Source of the DNA: Auanema rhodensis
Taxonomy: Eukaryota; Nematoda; Chromadorea; Rhabditida; Rhabditidae
NCBI GenBank assembly: GCA_964057225.1
Contig: OZ059899.1
Coordinates: forward strand, 15,260,501 to 15,324,500
Direction of reading: 5' to 3'
Length of the DNA stretch: 64,000 nucleotides
Shown here: positions 27,035 through 40,350 of the stretch, piece after piece
Layout: each line of letters starts with the position of its first letter
Position numbering within the stretch: position 1 is the first letter of the stretch
Made by a program: the position numbers and the translations under genes
The notes under the pieces: model-generated
What the model was told of the DNA's origin: nothing
Databases searched by the model: none
What the model saw: only the letters and a program-made list of their open reading frames with translations

Positions 27035-28312
27035 ATGTTCCGTCAACTTGCTATCATCGCCGTCTTGGCCACCGCTGCTTTCGCTTACCCAATCGAAAGC
27101 TTCAATGACATCCCAGAGGAGTACAAATGTAAGTTTAATTAAGAGAACAACTTCTTGTCTGGACAGTCTTCTCAACTTTCTCATTTCAGCCCTCATCCCA
27201 GAGGAGATCGCTGGACACCTTAAGGGTATCACCGCTGAAGAGAAGGACATCTTGAAGGGACTCGCCAAGAACTACGGAGATTTCAAGAATGAAGAAGAAT
27301 TCCTCGCTGCCCTTAAGGAAAAGTCCCCAGAACTTCACGATAAGGCCATGAAGCTCCACAAGCTCGTCGCTGATAAGGTTGCCCTCCTCGGAGCTGAAGC
27401 CCAGACCTTCGTCAAGGCTGTAAGTTACTATTTCTATTATTGTTCAAGGCGACTACAGAAAAAATTTGCTCATTCTTATGAATTCTTTTGACGGCTTTTG
27501 GGTGCAAAGCATATTTTTGAATTCTCCAGCTAGCGACCACTCCTTTTGTTTCAACTAAAAAGAGCATTTTTGCGAATCACAGCTGCTTGTCACAGAAGTA
27601 TTCTGCAACTAAGTTCAAAAAAATGAACTTTCTCAGCCAGGTTTTTGCAAAAAAAAATGGCTCTTTTCATTAAGACATTTTAAATCAACAAGGGCTTTAA
27701 GAAAATATGTAAAACGAACTTTTGTCTTCACCTTTCCGTCTAACAATCTGTCTATTCACGAAACAGGTGTTCAGACAATTTATTGAAGCTTTATATCAGC
27801 TTTAATGAGTTCGTTGTGTTCCAACTTATTCCTGAAATTGCAAGCCTCTTCTATCCAGTTCATCTATATCTCTACAAAGTGTAATATAATCACCGATAGG
27901 TTATTGAAACTTGGGGAAAAATCTTGTGGCTTTTGCATTTCTGAGAACCTTCCTCTAACTTTTCATCTTGTTTTCTCTTTTGAATGCACATTCTCATATT
28001 TATACTTCCAGGTCATCGCTAAGGCCCGCAAGATCCACGCTGACTACCTCGCCGGAACTAAGCCAACCATCGCTGAGCTCAAGAAGGTCGCCAAGGAGCA
28101 ACTCGATGCCTTCAACGCCCTCCCAGAAGCCTCCAAGGAAGAGTTCAAGACCCAATTCCCAATCCTCACCGGATTCTTCACCAGTAAGTTTTAATTTGCA
28201 CTTCCTAGCACATATTAAGCTCCAAGATAAGTATAATCTGAATTAACCATTCATATTTTCAGACCCCAAGGTCAAGGCTCTCGCCGAGAAGTACATGAAC
28301 GCCGAAAACTAA
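27035..28312 (+). CDS. far: Fatty-acid- and retinol-binding protein (nematode FAR family)
   Basis: A secreted small helical protein that binds fatty acids and retinol; the family is nematode-restricted and is used for lipid uptake or transport. Four exons (27035-27128, 27190-27419, 28012-28183, 28263-28312) give 181 aa with exact phases. A signal peptide fills residues 1-16 (MFRQLAIIAVLATAAFAYP). The mature part is all alpha-helical and rich in E, K, A and L: LIPEEIAGHLKGITAEEKDI, KSPELHDKAMKLHKLVADKV, the second half starting VIAKARKIHADYL, and a NPKVKALAEKYMNAEN end. No cysteines are present, as usual for the family. Codons are strongly biased (GCC, CTC, AAG, ATC), so high expression is likely. 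Intron 2 is 592 nt, long compared with the 61- and 79-nt others. CTACAG at 27029-27034 is the probable trans-splice acceptor. AATAAA at 28433-28438 ends the 3' UTR. Confidence 0.96.
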
Positions 28313-28432
28313 ATTCCTTCCTTTTCCCTCCCCCCAAAAAAGTAATTTCCTGTTTCCAGCCCCCCTTATTTTGGTAAAACGTTTCTATTAGCGTATTATT
28401 TTATATAATTTTTGTAGCTATGAGCATCATTC

Positions 28433-28438
28433 AATAAA
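28433..28438 (+). terminator. Poly(A) signal of FAR gene
   Basis: AATAAA 121 bp after the FAR stop codon, followed by a T-run. Confidence 0.75.
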
Positions 28439-30628
28439 CATTTTTTTTTTCAAACTATCTCTTATTTGTCTTTAACGCACACTAGAAAAATCGAAGAAAG
28501 ATGGTATACTTTAAGGTTGCAAGACGAAACTGTCTGAATTGCAGACGAAAAAAAGAGATGAATAAAGAAAAAGGAATTTTTTCTTGAAATACACCCTCAT
28601 AATCCATATACTTATATATGGACCCCTTAAAAACAAGCATGATACTCGTGTCACCCCCTTAACTGAAGGAGATACACATATACATATTCAGACATACATA
28701 CATAAAGAAAATGGGAGAGGAATATGAAAAATCAAAGAAATAAATCTGAGAAAATGGGCGAAAACACATCTAATAGAGGCTGGCTCTCCCTCTATAGTTT
28801 TACCCTCTCCCTCTCAATCTCTCCTGTTTCCAGCCAAATCGTCTCCCAAACAAACATAAATACAACTTGAATTGAATTGAAATGAAATAAAAACAACGAA
28901 AAATACAAAATTTTTTTGTCGTGAAGAAGGAGTAACAAGAATTGAGCAGCAGCTTGCTCAACCTAATAGTAAGAATTCTGTTGTTCTCGCATGTTACTGC
29001 TACTTGACTTACGTACTTACATTTTCATATTTAGCCATTTACAAATGCTTTCAAAAAACACATAAATACGAAGCATTTTTTCGGAAAATTCCTCTCTCTA
29101 TCCCTCTATCTCTCTTTCTCTCTCTTTTCCCTTTCTCACTATTCTTACATCATTCCAATAACAAATACATAAGTCTATGATCTTAAACTACGGCTTGATC
29201 CTATTCCTTATTCAATTAGTTATATTTTATTCGTAACTATCAGCTTAACTATGTGAAGAAAGCAATATATGTATCTTATCGTTCTTCCTGGTTCCGCTGC
29301 ATCTTCTGCACATAGCTTCAATGAATTTATTCTAATTTTCACGCAATTACAACGCACATTATACGTGTAATTCTCACGTGAGACTAGCATGACATTATTT
29401 TAGTTTCTGCAAACACAAACGGTTGATCTAATCAGTCCTTTTCCTTTTTATCTCAACTTCTACTCTCTCTTTCAATCTCTCTCTCTCTCTCTCCATTTTT
29501 CCTTTCTCTTTTAATTTTTGTTGTCTAGCAATCTCCAATCCTTATGTTCTATCTATTGTCATTTTTTTCTTTCTTCAGCTTTACCAGCCTCTGGCTAACT
29601 GAAGCGATTTCTGGACAATTGGACTTGTATGTCATTGGCTAAATTGAATTGAAGCTCATTGCTTTTTTCCGTAAACGGTTTCTCATTCAATCTCAAAGGG
29701 CAAATATGCTTAACAGCTATTTGTCTGCAACATTCTACTTTGTATCATGAGCATTTAACAAGAATATAGAATGCATATCATCTGGTATACAGATGATATA
29801 GATGAATGCTCATCAGAATCTTCTATATTCTCTTCAATTTTCATGTCTTATCTCAACTCTTCAATTGAAGTCTTCTCTGTCATTCTTCTTCTCGAACACC
29901 AACCGTTGATGTTGAAACTATATTTTGAACTATAATATCAAAGTATAAATATAATAATCTCCATTAATGTTACATGACTTTAGTAACTTTTTTATTCATT
30001 TTGTTCTGGTTCAAACATTTCTCGTTGTTTCTTTCTCTCATTTGAGTTTGTTATTCCTTTTTTTTGAATATGTATATGCTATGTTATGTATGTATCTTTA
30101 ACTATACATATATGGATAACTATATATGCATATAATCATAATATATTTAACGTAAATTATGACATACTTTATTCATTTGCAAAAATGAATTTGCAAAATG
30201 ATGTACGAAAGTTCAGTCTTTCTACTCTATTTCAACGTCATAACATCTGGTTTAATGGAAAAATTACATGCCTAACAGCACATTCGCACAAAAACCTAAA
30301 ATGCTTATTCAATCACCTCACTCAAACTATTACTGAATACATACATATATGTATGTATATAGCGAATAGTAATTGAAATTTCTTTTTTTACTATATGTTA
30401 TAGTATATAAGCATAACTATATCTATATATAGCTATTGATGATATAGTTAAGCTGATCATGCTGTAATCAATGTTAAATATAACAACTTATCAAGCTATT
30501 TCTCGCCCTCTTTCCTGTATTGTGCCGCAAAATATTTTGAAGATTAATCATCATTTTTCATATTTTAAAATCACTAAAATTCAATATAAAACTTATAATA
30601 AACAATTTTTTTATTTAAATTATTAATT
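28439..30628. other. Intergenic region between convergent genes
   Basis: About 2.2 kb, CT-rich on the plus strand to 30.0 kb and then AT-rich with TAACTATA-type motifs. A perfect palindrome TCTCACGTGAGA with an E-box core is at 29372-29383. No gene seen. Confidence 0.5.
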
Positions 30629-31423
30629 TCATCTAAAAGAATAATTAATATTGCTTTTTAAAGTTGAATATTCAAGCTTTTTCTTTATCGCCTGCAAACG
30701 CAAGCGATATGCTCGATTCTCAAGCGGCAATTTGAATGGTCCAGCCGTACGTAGTAGACGATTTTCTGAATGAAATCGAGTCTTTTGCATCTGAAAAAAT
30801 GGAATTTTGAATACGAATAAGTTGTATGAGCATTCGTACGGCCATGGGATTAATCTCATTACATGCACGATATCGGCTACATCTCATTGGTGTTACAACA
30901 TAATCTGAAACAATTATTTTTTTTTTAATTTAACATATAATTAAGAATTATGCTGTATGCTGTAATTGAATTTCAAATAATAAAAAACCTTTGTATTGTT
31001 GACAATTTGGATGTTGATGTGAATGGTACTCATTCGATATCAGCATCGACTGCTCAACTTCCGATAATACTGAGCTGGAGCTTGGTGGCTTATCTTGATG
31101 ATTACTCATTTCATCTGATATGTATGTTACATCACCATCTTCCATATGAAGTTCATGGCACATTATATTCTGTAATAACATAGAAGTAAGCTGAATAGGA
31201 TACTGTGACTGTTGTTCGAACATTGACTGATTTCTGATCTTCAGATTCTTCCATACTTGAAAAGTAGTTCTGCCTATCATCAGCCCACTTTGATGCCTAA
31301 AAATATATAATATTTTACACTAACTATATATAAATAGTTATATAGTTATTATAAATTACTTACATCATTAATAGTTTCGTTAAAAACTTCTTCTAAATCA
31401 ACACTATCATACGAGTAATGCAT
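30629..31423 (-). CDS. Unrecognised small basic protein; 5' splicing ambiguous
   Basis: The last three exons are well supported: a middle exon ending at 30989, then 30904-30840, then 30790-30629, joined by GT-AG introns in phase. They encode an acidic/Ser-rich middle (HMEDGDVTYISDEMSNHQDK, then PPSSSS), a Cys-containing stretch (MRCSRYRACNEINP) and a basic C-terminal block (RLLRTAGPFKLPLENRAYRL) ending in a KKK helix. The start is less certain. ATG at 31423 reads MHYSYDSVDLEEVFNETIND up to a perfect GTAAGT donor, and the next exon in that phase reads SKWADDRQNYFSSMEESEDQ. A 37-nt intron at about 31227-31191 (GTCAAT...TTCAG) is then needed to reach the downstream frame. An alternative is splicing from GTATGA at 31412. 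The protein would be about 160-180 aa. I do not recognise the family; the composition suggests a nuclear regulator, which is inference. Confidence 0.6.
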
Positions 31424-31481
31424 TAAAGATAAACCAACTCAATTGAAATTTCAAAAAAAATGCGAATTATGGTCATGACGT

Positions 31482-31497
31482 ACGTGAAATTTCACGT
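31482..31497. promoter_or_regulatory. Perfect 16-bp palindrome upstream of the small basic protein gene
   Basis: ACGTGAAATTTCACGT is a perfect inverted repeat, followed by another GTGAAATTTT. It lies 59 bp before the proposed ATG on the minus strand, where a promoter element would sit. The half-site TTTCACGT recurs elsewhere in the window. Confidence 0.5.
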
Positions 31498-31559
31498 GAA
31501 ATTTTGTTCAAATCAAACATTAAAAATTTATAAATTGTAATTGAAGAAAGTTGGTAGAT

Positions 31560-31573
31560 AGAGAGAGAGAGAG

Positions 31574-31610
<37 letters not shown>

Positions 31611-31632
31611 GAAAGAGAGAAAGAGAGAGGGA
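31560..31632. repeat. (GA)n microsatellite, interrupted
   Basis: GA units with AAACAGAG and AAGGTGAAAG breaks. A second GA run follows at 31756-31789. Confidence 0.9.
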
Positions 31633-31757
31633 GAGTTGGAATCTTCATCAAATGTTTGTTACATTCTTTCTATTTCTCAGGATATTATGATTTTGCGTTG
31701 TTGTCAACCTTACATATGGATATGTATCTATGAATGCTTTCTCCAAAATCGAGCAAG

Positions 31758-31788
<31 letters not shown>

Positions 31789-33107
31789 TGAGGGAACTCC
31801 TGTTTGTTGCTGGATGCCAAAAGATGCCTGGCCCATCGACATACAGCTTAAACAGATAGATGATATCTGCTTAATCTTCAATTTCTAATACAATTGTTTT
31901 AAATTATTTCATATATTAATTATATTTATTGTATATCTAACTATATATATATAGTATAAGCATTATAAACTTTAAAATAATTTTGAAACTTGTAGTCTTC
32001 AGTCTTCGATATACTTGCAACTTGTGTTCTAACCTCAATCAACACATTATTGTATGTACATCCTGATTGTTAATCTTTTCACGAATTCATACAATACAAC
32101 CTTTTCCAACATATTTCAAGCATATTTTTCCAGAAATTCAACTTAACTATATATATATATATATATATAGTTATTATTTCTATTAACTAGATTATATTCT
32201 ATTGATCTATTACTACGAATTAATTAAATAATATTTTGTATTTTATATTTTTTAAAAAATCATTTCTTCATATTTTTTCTAAATAAATATTCTTTTAGAT
32301 ATATAATAAATAGAAGAAAAAGAAGTGATGAACAATCATAAACTATACTATATAATACTTTGTTTTGTTTTGTTTTTATACCAAATATATATGATTATCC
32401 CAATAAGCGAATATGATATAACCTTCATAACATAACAGAAACAGAGAACAAATCGTTTTGAAGATGTTTTTCTATTTGTTTACTAAACATATACATGTAT
32501 TTTCATAAAATATTCTCTTAGTTTCATACTCATCTCGTCTTTTCCCTCTCCTCCTCCTCTTCCTCCTCCTCCTCCTTCTTCTTCTTCTTCTTTTGCTTCG
32601 TTTTCAGCATATTCATGTTTCAGCATAAGTTTTATGATGAATGTTCAACATTAATACTGACTTATCATAGTAAATTACATCTTCGCACGTTCTTATTTTT
32701 TTCTTTTTCAAACTTTTTTTGAACTTTTCATCTTCATTCAGTCAGTTTTCTTTCTTTTTTTTTGGTCTAAAACTATTATTTTTAACTATTACATATGTAA
32801 TATTTTTGTTTAAAAATCTTTGTTAGAAAACCAAATCACATTGTGATTTCTGATTATTTTCTTCTTAATACCAAGTATTAGATCAAATTTTGATTGTAGT
32901 TTTTCAAATTATTTGTACTACTATATCATAAGTACATGTAGTATTTTTAAATATTTACTTCTTCTTTTAGAATTCATTCAAATTTACTTCAATTTATGAA
33001 TATTTTTCAGTTTTATTCTCAAAATTATTCCTAAAATTGATGGTTCAGTAGTAGGGTATCTATTGCCGACAAGATTGGCCGATTACGTATCAACGTTCGA
33101 GCGCGCG

Positions 33108-33142
<35 letters not shown>

Positions 33143-35823
33143 TCCATATTTCAGATCTAATCCAAACTTGTAATATGAAATAAACAATCTTTTTCAATTT
33201 CTTTCTATAGTACTATCTTGTGAGTTCTTTGATTACTGAAGTAAAAGTTCATTCCTCCTTTCTTTTCCTTTTCATCTAATCATTCTCCCAACCTGATCAT
33301 CAATCTCATATATCCTCTCATCCTCACGTGTTATCCAAAATCTTCACCAGACTAGTATGAGAATATAGATAAGAATTACATAAGACGAGTAATTCATTCA
33401 AATCTTCTCTCCTAGATGAATGCCCATTTTTATTTTTTTTTCAACTTGTTACAGTACTACATCAGAATCTTTTTTTTTTTAATTTTACAAATCGGTTAGA
33501 TGTATGTATATCCAGCATACTCTCTTCAAGTGACATTAGGTTTTTCAAAAAACTTTTGCTCTCCCTCTGTTGAGCTTTCTTTGCTCAACCTTTCTTTATT
33601 CTTTACCCCCTCCCCCTCTTTTAGCTATTGGACCAACGACCTGAAGCCAGAAGCAACCTTTGAAAATTGCTCTCAATCTAAAATCTGGAGGGATAAATGA
33701 AAATACTAAATTTTTAATTTCATATGAAATACTTTCACCAACTTTCTAGATTTTTTGCTTTTTTTTGGTTTTGTGTACTTAATAATGCTATCGTGCTGTC
33801 TTCAACTTCAAAAAGGATATCGAGGATTTAGATAAAGCTTCATCCAAGTTACAACGTCATGTGTTCTTTTCTAATTTCAACAAATCAGTCACATTATTGG
33901 CATTTACGTTTCTCTTAATGAAAATTTTTATTTTTTTCATTATTATTTAGATGACGTCATATGCTTTTCTTCTCAATTTCCTCATTATGACTGTTGAGTT
34001 GACTGCACTTCTTCGTCTTCTTCACACCGGCCATCTTGTTGTCAATGTTGCTCCAAACTGTTGTCTGTTAATCCGAATTGCTTTGTTTGTCAGCTGGTCC
34101 AATGATTCATTTTCGGCTCACCATCTTCGTCGTCCACATATTCCATTTCGCTAACTCTCTCCTGTACATCATTACGGTATGATGACTATCACTTCATGTA
34201 TGTTGACGACGATTATCATCAACGCATCGTCGTATGTTCGCGTCTTATCATATGCCTTCAGGCATATTCTACATCACTTCTTTGTTTATATATGAACAAA
34301 CCTCTTTTTCTCCTTCAATAACGTTTTTCCAAAGCCTTCAGAAGATAATTTCAGATGTTTTTTCAAATATCTCAGTGTCATTTTTCTGCTCTCTTGGCAA
34401 CAACTTGAGTTCTGTATAAACCTTGTCAATGGCTTCGTTTTTCATTCAGCCAGTACCTTTATGAGCATTCTTGTCGTCGATTTGAGCAGAATCAAAACCT
34501 AAAAAAAGAAAAATATTCTAAAAACTTGAGCTAGTTTCAGCGTACATTTCCTTTCTTGCTTCGGTGACATTTCAATATTCCAAACTTTTCAATTCAGCTG
34601 TATTCTGAGCTCCAAAAAAATAGAAAAATCCATTCTCCTATGTGATCAAAGATAAAATCAAATATTTTGAAATATCATATAAACTAGCCAGAGAAATAAG
34701 ACTAACGAGAACACCTGCTTTCATATGGCCATTTTACTATTTTCTCCTTTTCCCCCCATTATTATAACCTCTATGATATAGTTAGTTAACTCTCTTTAAC
34801 TATTATATATAAAGTTTATCTTAGATTTTAATATTTTTAAAAATAAAGGATGACAAAACAAACTTTTAAATATTTTAATCAAATTTCAACTTTAAACATT
34901 CGATTTTTCAATGTTAAACTATACTTTATTGACTTATTTTCATTAATATTGTATATTTTCTTTGAATATTATTCATATAATCTTTAATATTTTCAAATAT
35001 AATGTTCATATTCCTGATATGTATGTAGTTTGTTCGGAAACTTCCGCTCAAACATTTTCTTTTCGTCCAAAAGACGTTCAACATCATTTTTTCTTTTCAT
35101 ATTTACTCATATTCCCATGATTTGTTACATATTAAATTAAAATTACCAATTAGATAGTTCAGTGAATTTCCTTGAACATCGTAAAATGCTGCAACCGCTC
35201 TCAATAGTTTTCTCACCAAAAATGAAAGCTTTTTTTATTTTTGATAAACAAGTAAGCTCTAATCATTAATTCATTTTTCCATATAATTAATGATGTATTT
35301 TTCACTTTTAAACTATAAAAATTCCAATATAATCCGTTAATTTAATAAAATTATTTATAAAAATGAAAATTTTATAAAAAAAAAATTAACTAATTAATGA
35401 TAAATCGATTAGAATAATCTATATAAATATAAATATGTAGCACACAATCATTGAACATTATTTTTATATTTCACCTGTAAGCATAATTTTATTATTTTTG
35501 AGAGAAATTGAAGAAAAAAAAACTTTTTTGCAACTATAAAACTGATTTTTCTGCCTTTTTTTGTGTTAAATCTATTAAATGTTAAATTTAAAAAAGAACT
35601 GAATGTTTAGATGAAACAAATAAAAGAGAGGGAGGAAGGGAAGAGAATTAGTAGCTGAAGATCATATCATCAGATGTCCTTTTCATTTAATTTTGAAAAA
35701 AATTAAATTAAATTGTGTGTTAAAGGTAAACATACATGTCCATTTAAGGAAATGACAACAATCCTAACTGAAAACATGCAATGGCTTAATTTAATTTTTT
35801 TAAACTTTAATCCGAAAATCTAT

Positions 35824-35832
35824 AGAGAGAGA

Positions 35833-35926
<94 letters not shown>
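35824..35926. repeat. Long (GA)n microsatellite
   Basis: About 103 bp, more than 40 uninterrupted GA units after a short GAAAGA start. Confidence 0.97.
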
Positions 35927-35928
<2 letters not shown>

Positions 35929-36995
35929 CAGTTATGACTATAAACTTGAAGAGAGAACGTAAAAAAGTCGTTAGAATTCTCTCAGAAAGCGAGAGACTTC
36001 CGTGATCTTCATCAATTGTTTTCATTTTCTTTTTCTTCTTATTATTTTCTTCTTTTTTTTTCTTCATAAAAGAAAATAAAAAGACAAATAAGATATAGAA
36101 GTATGAAAAGTATGTTGACCAACAACTTTATTTCTATTTTTTAACTTTGAGGGCCGTTTTCGTCGTCTCTTCTAGATCTTCTACTGCTTCTTCCATCCTC
36201 CACTCTTTTCTCTTCACATCTATTCGACGTCTACTAGCTATGCCCAAATGCCTTTAGGCTATTTTTGTTTTGTTTTGTTTTTTTCTTTCTCTTCTTAAAT
36301 TCCTTATATGTTATATTTCTTTTAGTTCAAAAACTGAACTAAGCAAGGAGAGAGAGAGAGAGACTGAATGAATAAAGAAGCTAAGCAATTCATGGGCCAT
36401 GTCTTGCTTCGTCCTCCTACTCCCTCATTCTGTTCACCTCTTCTTCCTCTTTCAGCATTTCTCCAGCATTTTCTCTACTACCTATTAGTGTTTTTTTTAT
36501 TTTTCAAAGGTGGTGATAGATCATTGAAGCTTACATATCAGTCTAATTTTTCAGTTGCAAAGTTCCAAACTCTCATCAGCTGTCTTTTCTCTTATATTCG
36601 TAAATTTTTATATTTAATCTCTAATTGTATAATTATCTAATATCATTTCTTAACTATGCAAAACTTTGAAAAATAATTTTATTATAACTATATCATATCA
36701 ATTATATTTTTTTTCTTTTTATAATTAATAGAAAATGACATAAATATTTAGTTTATACATATATAACATGTCTGCAAGTTAAAGCTTTAGATAACGGTGA
36801 TCAATCATATCTGAGTTCAAGTTTCTCATTCATTCACCCTCCATTTCCACTCTTTTATTTCGTTCAAAATGTTATATTTATGTCCTCAGGCTATTAGCTG
36901 TATACAATTGATGTTAACTTTTATTGAAAGACAACCCGGAAAATATGTATTGAGCCCCAGTTTTGAAGATAAAAAGAGAAATAGAGAGAGTGATA

Positions 36996-36997
<2 letters not shown>

Positions 36998-37056
<59 letters not shown>
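36998..37056. repeat. (GA)n microsatellite
   Basis: Perfect GA run of about 29 units. Confidence 0.95.
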
Positions 37057-37059
<3 letters not shown>

Positions 37060-38102
37060 GAGGATTCGCTTAAAAGTTCATTTTTTTCTGTTTAGCCACT
37101 TCCACCAAATGATGTGATGGTTCGAAATCGTGAAATTTTTGACTGAAATGTTGAAAAGCTATAAAGATGATGATGGAGCAAATTTTAAAATTATAAGTTT
37201 TAATGACCATCGGCTCGTCAAACGAATACGAATAGCGTTTTTCCAAAATTTTTTTTTGTGCGAAAAAAAAACTTTTTGCTTGACCCTCTGTTCTCTCGAA
37301 AGTTGAAGATTTTCTTGCTTTTTCTTAATCGCATACACTTCTTGCCAACGTCATTGTCTCATTTTACTACTCTCTTTTCACGTTTTTGGTTATTTTGGTA
37401 ATTCTCTTCAGAACTTTAGCCTTATCTTCAGTCTAAACACTCACTCAGCCCACATACATACATACTTATACATCTATATAGAATAAGAGAGAGAGAAAAA
37501 AAAAAGAAAAAATATCAAAAGAGATAGAGAGTGAAAGGGGAAAAACAGAGAGATCGGAAGAGAGTTTGTATGTATGCTGCACCTCATTTCCACCGTTAAT
37601 ACTCTTCTGGCTATTTTTGATTGTGTATCAGCAAAAATATAAAAACATCTAACTCTACATCATATTCTGAGAGAATGAAATTTTTTTTCTTTTCTTTTGC
37701 TAAAAAAGGTGAGTGCGAAACTTCCCCTCTCTCTCTCTATCTCTCTCTCTCTCTCTCTCTGCCTAAATATGAATAACAGGTGTGATATTCTCTGATATTT
37801 CCTGTTTAACAGCTTTATACGTGCACATGCAGTGGATGACATGCTATCAACATCTAGATGCTTATCTTAGCCAGAGGAGAAGCATGAACATGAGCACTAC
37901 TATCCACATGGCGTATGCCACACAATGAACATTTCGTTTTTTTTTTGTCAAACTGAACGTTTTGGATTAAGAAAAGGAACAAAAAAATTCTTTATGTTAG
38001 AGCAGTATTAGTGAAGTATAATACTTCATCATTCTGCCACACATCTTTTCTCGATATGTTACTTGAAAGATTCTTTCTAATGTCTTTACCATAGAAGAGA
38101 GT

Positions 38103-38106
<4 letters not shown>

Positions 38107-38158
<52 letters not shown>

Positions 38159-38180
38159 AAGAGAGAGAGAGGGAGAGAGA
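38107..38180. repeat. (GA)n microsatellite, interrupted
   Basis: GA units with two GGGAGA breaks and one GAAAGA break. Confidence 0.93.
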
Positions 38181-39136
38181 ATAACTGAGAGAGATGCAAG
38201 AAGTATGGAAAAGCAGGCGTTATTTGAAAAAAATAAAAGTAAATACCCTACGGCTTCGTAATCATATTATTATTTTGAATAACTATTTATATGTATGCTT
38301 ATATACATATACTATATAGTATATTTTACTATATGTATATGGTAAACATACAAAAAAAAGTTTTTTTTAGCTACTTATACAATTGGTCGAAATATAAAAT
38401 ACAATTTGGTTCATCCTCATCTTGCTACTGCGACCGTCGTCTTCAGCAGCAGAGCTAGTTGCAACTAGCTCTTCTAGTGTTTCTCTTTGGCTTATCATCT
38501 GACGTCTTCAACTGACGTTGTATCCTCCCATTCTTACTTACTTACTGACTTACGCCGGTAGCCAACATCATCATCTTCATCTTCATCTTGTCGTCTTCTT
38601 CTGACGTCGTTTAACGTTTTGCTTTTCTTCTTCAATTCTTATCTTTATTATACTTTCTTCTGATTAGTTAGCTCTTAACTCTTCAAGAGCCACTGTATTC
38701 ATTCATTTAATGAAAAAAAATCTCCGAATTCTCAGATATTCCTTCACATCCTGTCACTTGTTCATTGATCTGTTTGGCTTTCATGGTTGTGGATGATCAT
38801 ACCATATCTACACCCAGTCGTTGATCGTAGTTCTGGATCTTTAAGACAACTCAATATGGCATATTCGCACTTTTTTTTATTCTTTGGCTTTGAGACTTTC
38901 TCTACTCTCTCTTTCTCTTAATCCCCCCTCTCTCCCACTCTCTCTCTCTCTTCCTTTTTTCTTCGAGATATCAGTATGTCTGAAGCAAAACTAGATTTGT
39001 CTTCAAAATTGCGAATATCAACACCTCCATTTCTCTCTCCTGCACCTGCTGCATCATAGTCAATATTCCGATGAGTTCTGATGCAATGCCCTCGTTGTTA
39101 GCTTCTGTAGCAAGAGAAGGACAGGAAAAGACAGAT

Positions 39137-39175
<39 letters not shown>

Positions 39176-39937
39176 TATGAGAGAAGAGACTTCTATCTTC
39201 GATCGAGGCCCTCATTGTCTTTCAAATCTATTACCAGGTTAAGTGGAATTTTCCCGAATGATAGTGATGAAGTATTCAGCACAATATCTCAATCGGCCAT
39301 TTTTTTTGTACAAAAATTTCGATGACATCGAACCCTCATTCTTCAATTCTTAAACTATTTTCTCTTTTAATTTACTTTCTCTCTCTCTCTCTCTCTTTCT
39401 TTTGTCCTCAATACTTGTCTATTTGAAATGCTTAATCAACATTTCTCCTATATTCATGTGATACTTTTATATTTAAACTAGTAAAACTATATAAATTTCT
39501 TTATCTTATTATAAATATTTTTGTTTTTTGATCAATTATAATTAATTTTATAGTTAAAGAATAAAATTTGATTATATTTTCATTTTTTACTTTCTTTGTA
39601 CCAACAAGAAGCTTTGTTATGCATTATGCTTGTCTTAGATTCATCCATCTTGACTTACTTCTGTTATTATCTTCTCATCTTCTTTAACATTCATCTAATA
39701 TATTTTCATTCATTTATCATATTTTCTTTATAAATTTTGGCTTTTTTCCATGTTTTATAAACTTTTTAAAGGACACAATATCTCGTGTAAACTATAGACT
39801 TACTTACATATACGTTATGACATCGTAATCAGATTATCTTTCATCATTTAATTCAAAAATTTTTAGATTTTCCTTAACTATATCAACTAACTATATCATA
39901 TCATATGAAAAAAGATATTTGTTCTTTAATCAAACGT

Positions 39938-39940
<3 letters not shown>

Positions 39941-40018
<78 letters not shown>
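39941..40018. repeat. Long (CT)n microsatellite
   Basis: Perfect CT run of about 38 units. Confidence 0.97.
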
Positions 40019-40021
<3 letters not shown>

Positions 40022-40323
40022 ATGAATTGCATATCGTTGCAGTTAGATTAAGATTTTCAAAGAACATTGAGACATCTTTATTATTCAATTGAAAAATACC
40101 GTATTGTTCTTTATCCTCTTTTCATATTAATCTTTATTAACTATATCATATAGTATATTCATATACTTTTTTTCATTTTTAAGTATTTATCAAAAGTACT
40201 TTCGAAATATTATAGTTAAAACAAATGAAATGTTATAATAATTATGATTATAAGTCGTGAATGTTAAGAAGAAAGTACTATCATTGTTCAATTACATAGT
40301 TAATTCAAAAATAGTTTATTAGA

Positions 40324-40350
40324 ATTTCACGTAAAATATTTACGTGAAAT
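40324..40350. promoter_or_regulatory. 27-bp near-perfect palindrome of TTTCACGTAAA type
   Basis: Arms ATTTCACGTAAA and TTTACGTGAAAT are exact inverted copies separated by ATA. It sits in AT-rich desert with no gene nearby. Confidence 0.5.

Noticed and set aside
35713-36067. Open frames encoding poly(Glu-Arg) or poly(Ser-Leu)
   Set aside because: Pure translation of the (GA)n array in different frames. The same happens at 12.4, 31.6, 37.0, 44.6, 45.6, 46.8, 47.3 and 51.3 kb.
37121-37132. GGTTCGAAATC resembling a tRNA B box
   Set aside because: No matching A box, acceptor stem or anticodon arm could be found around it.
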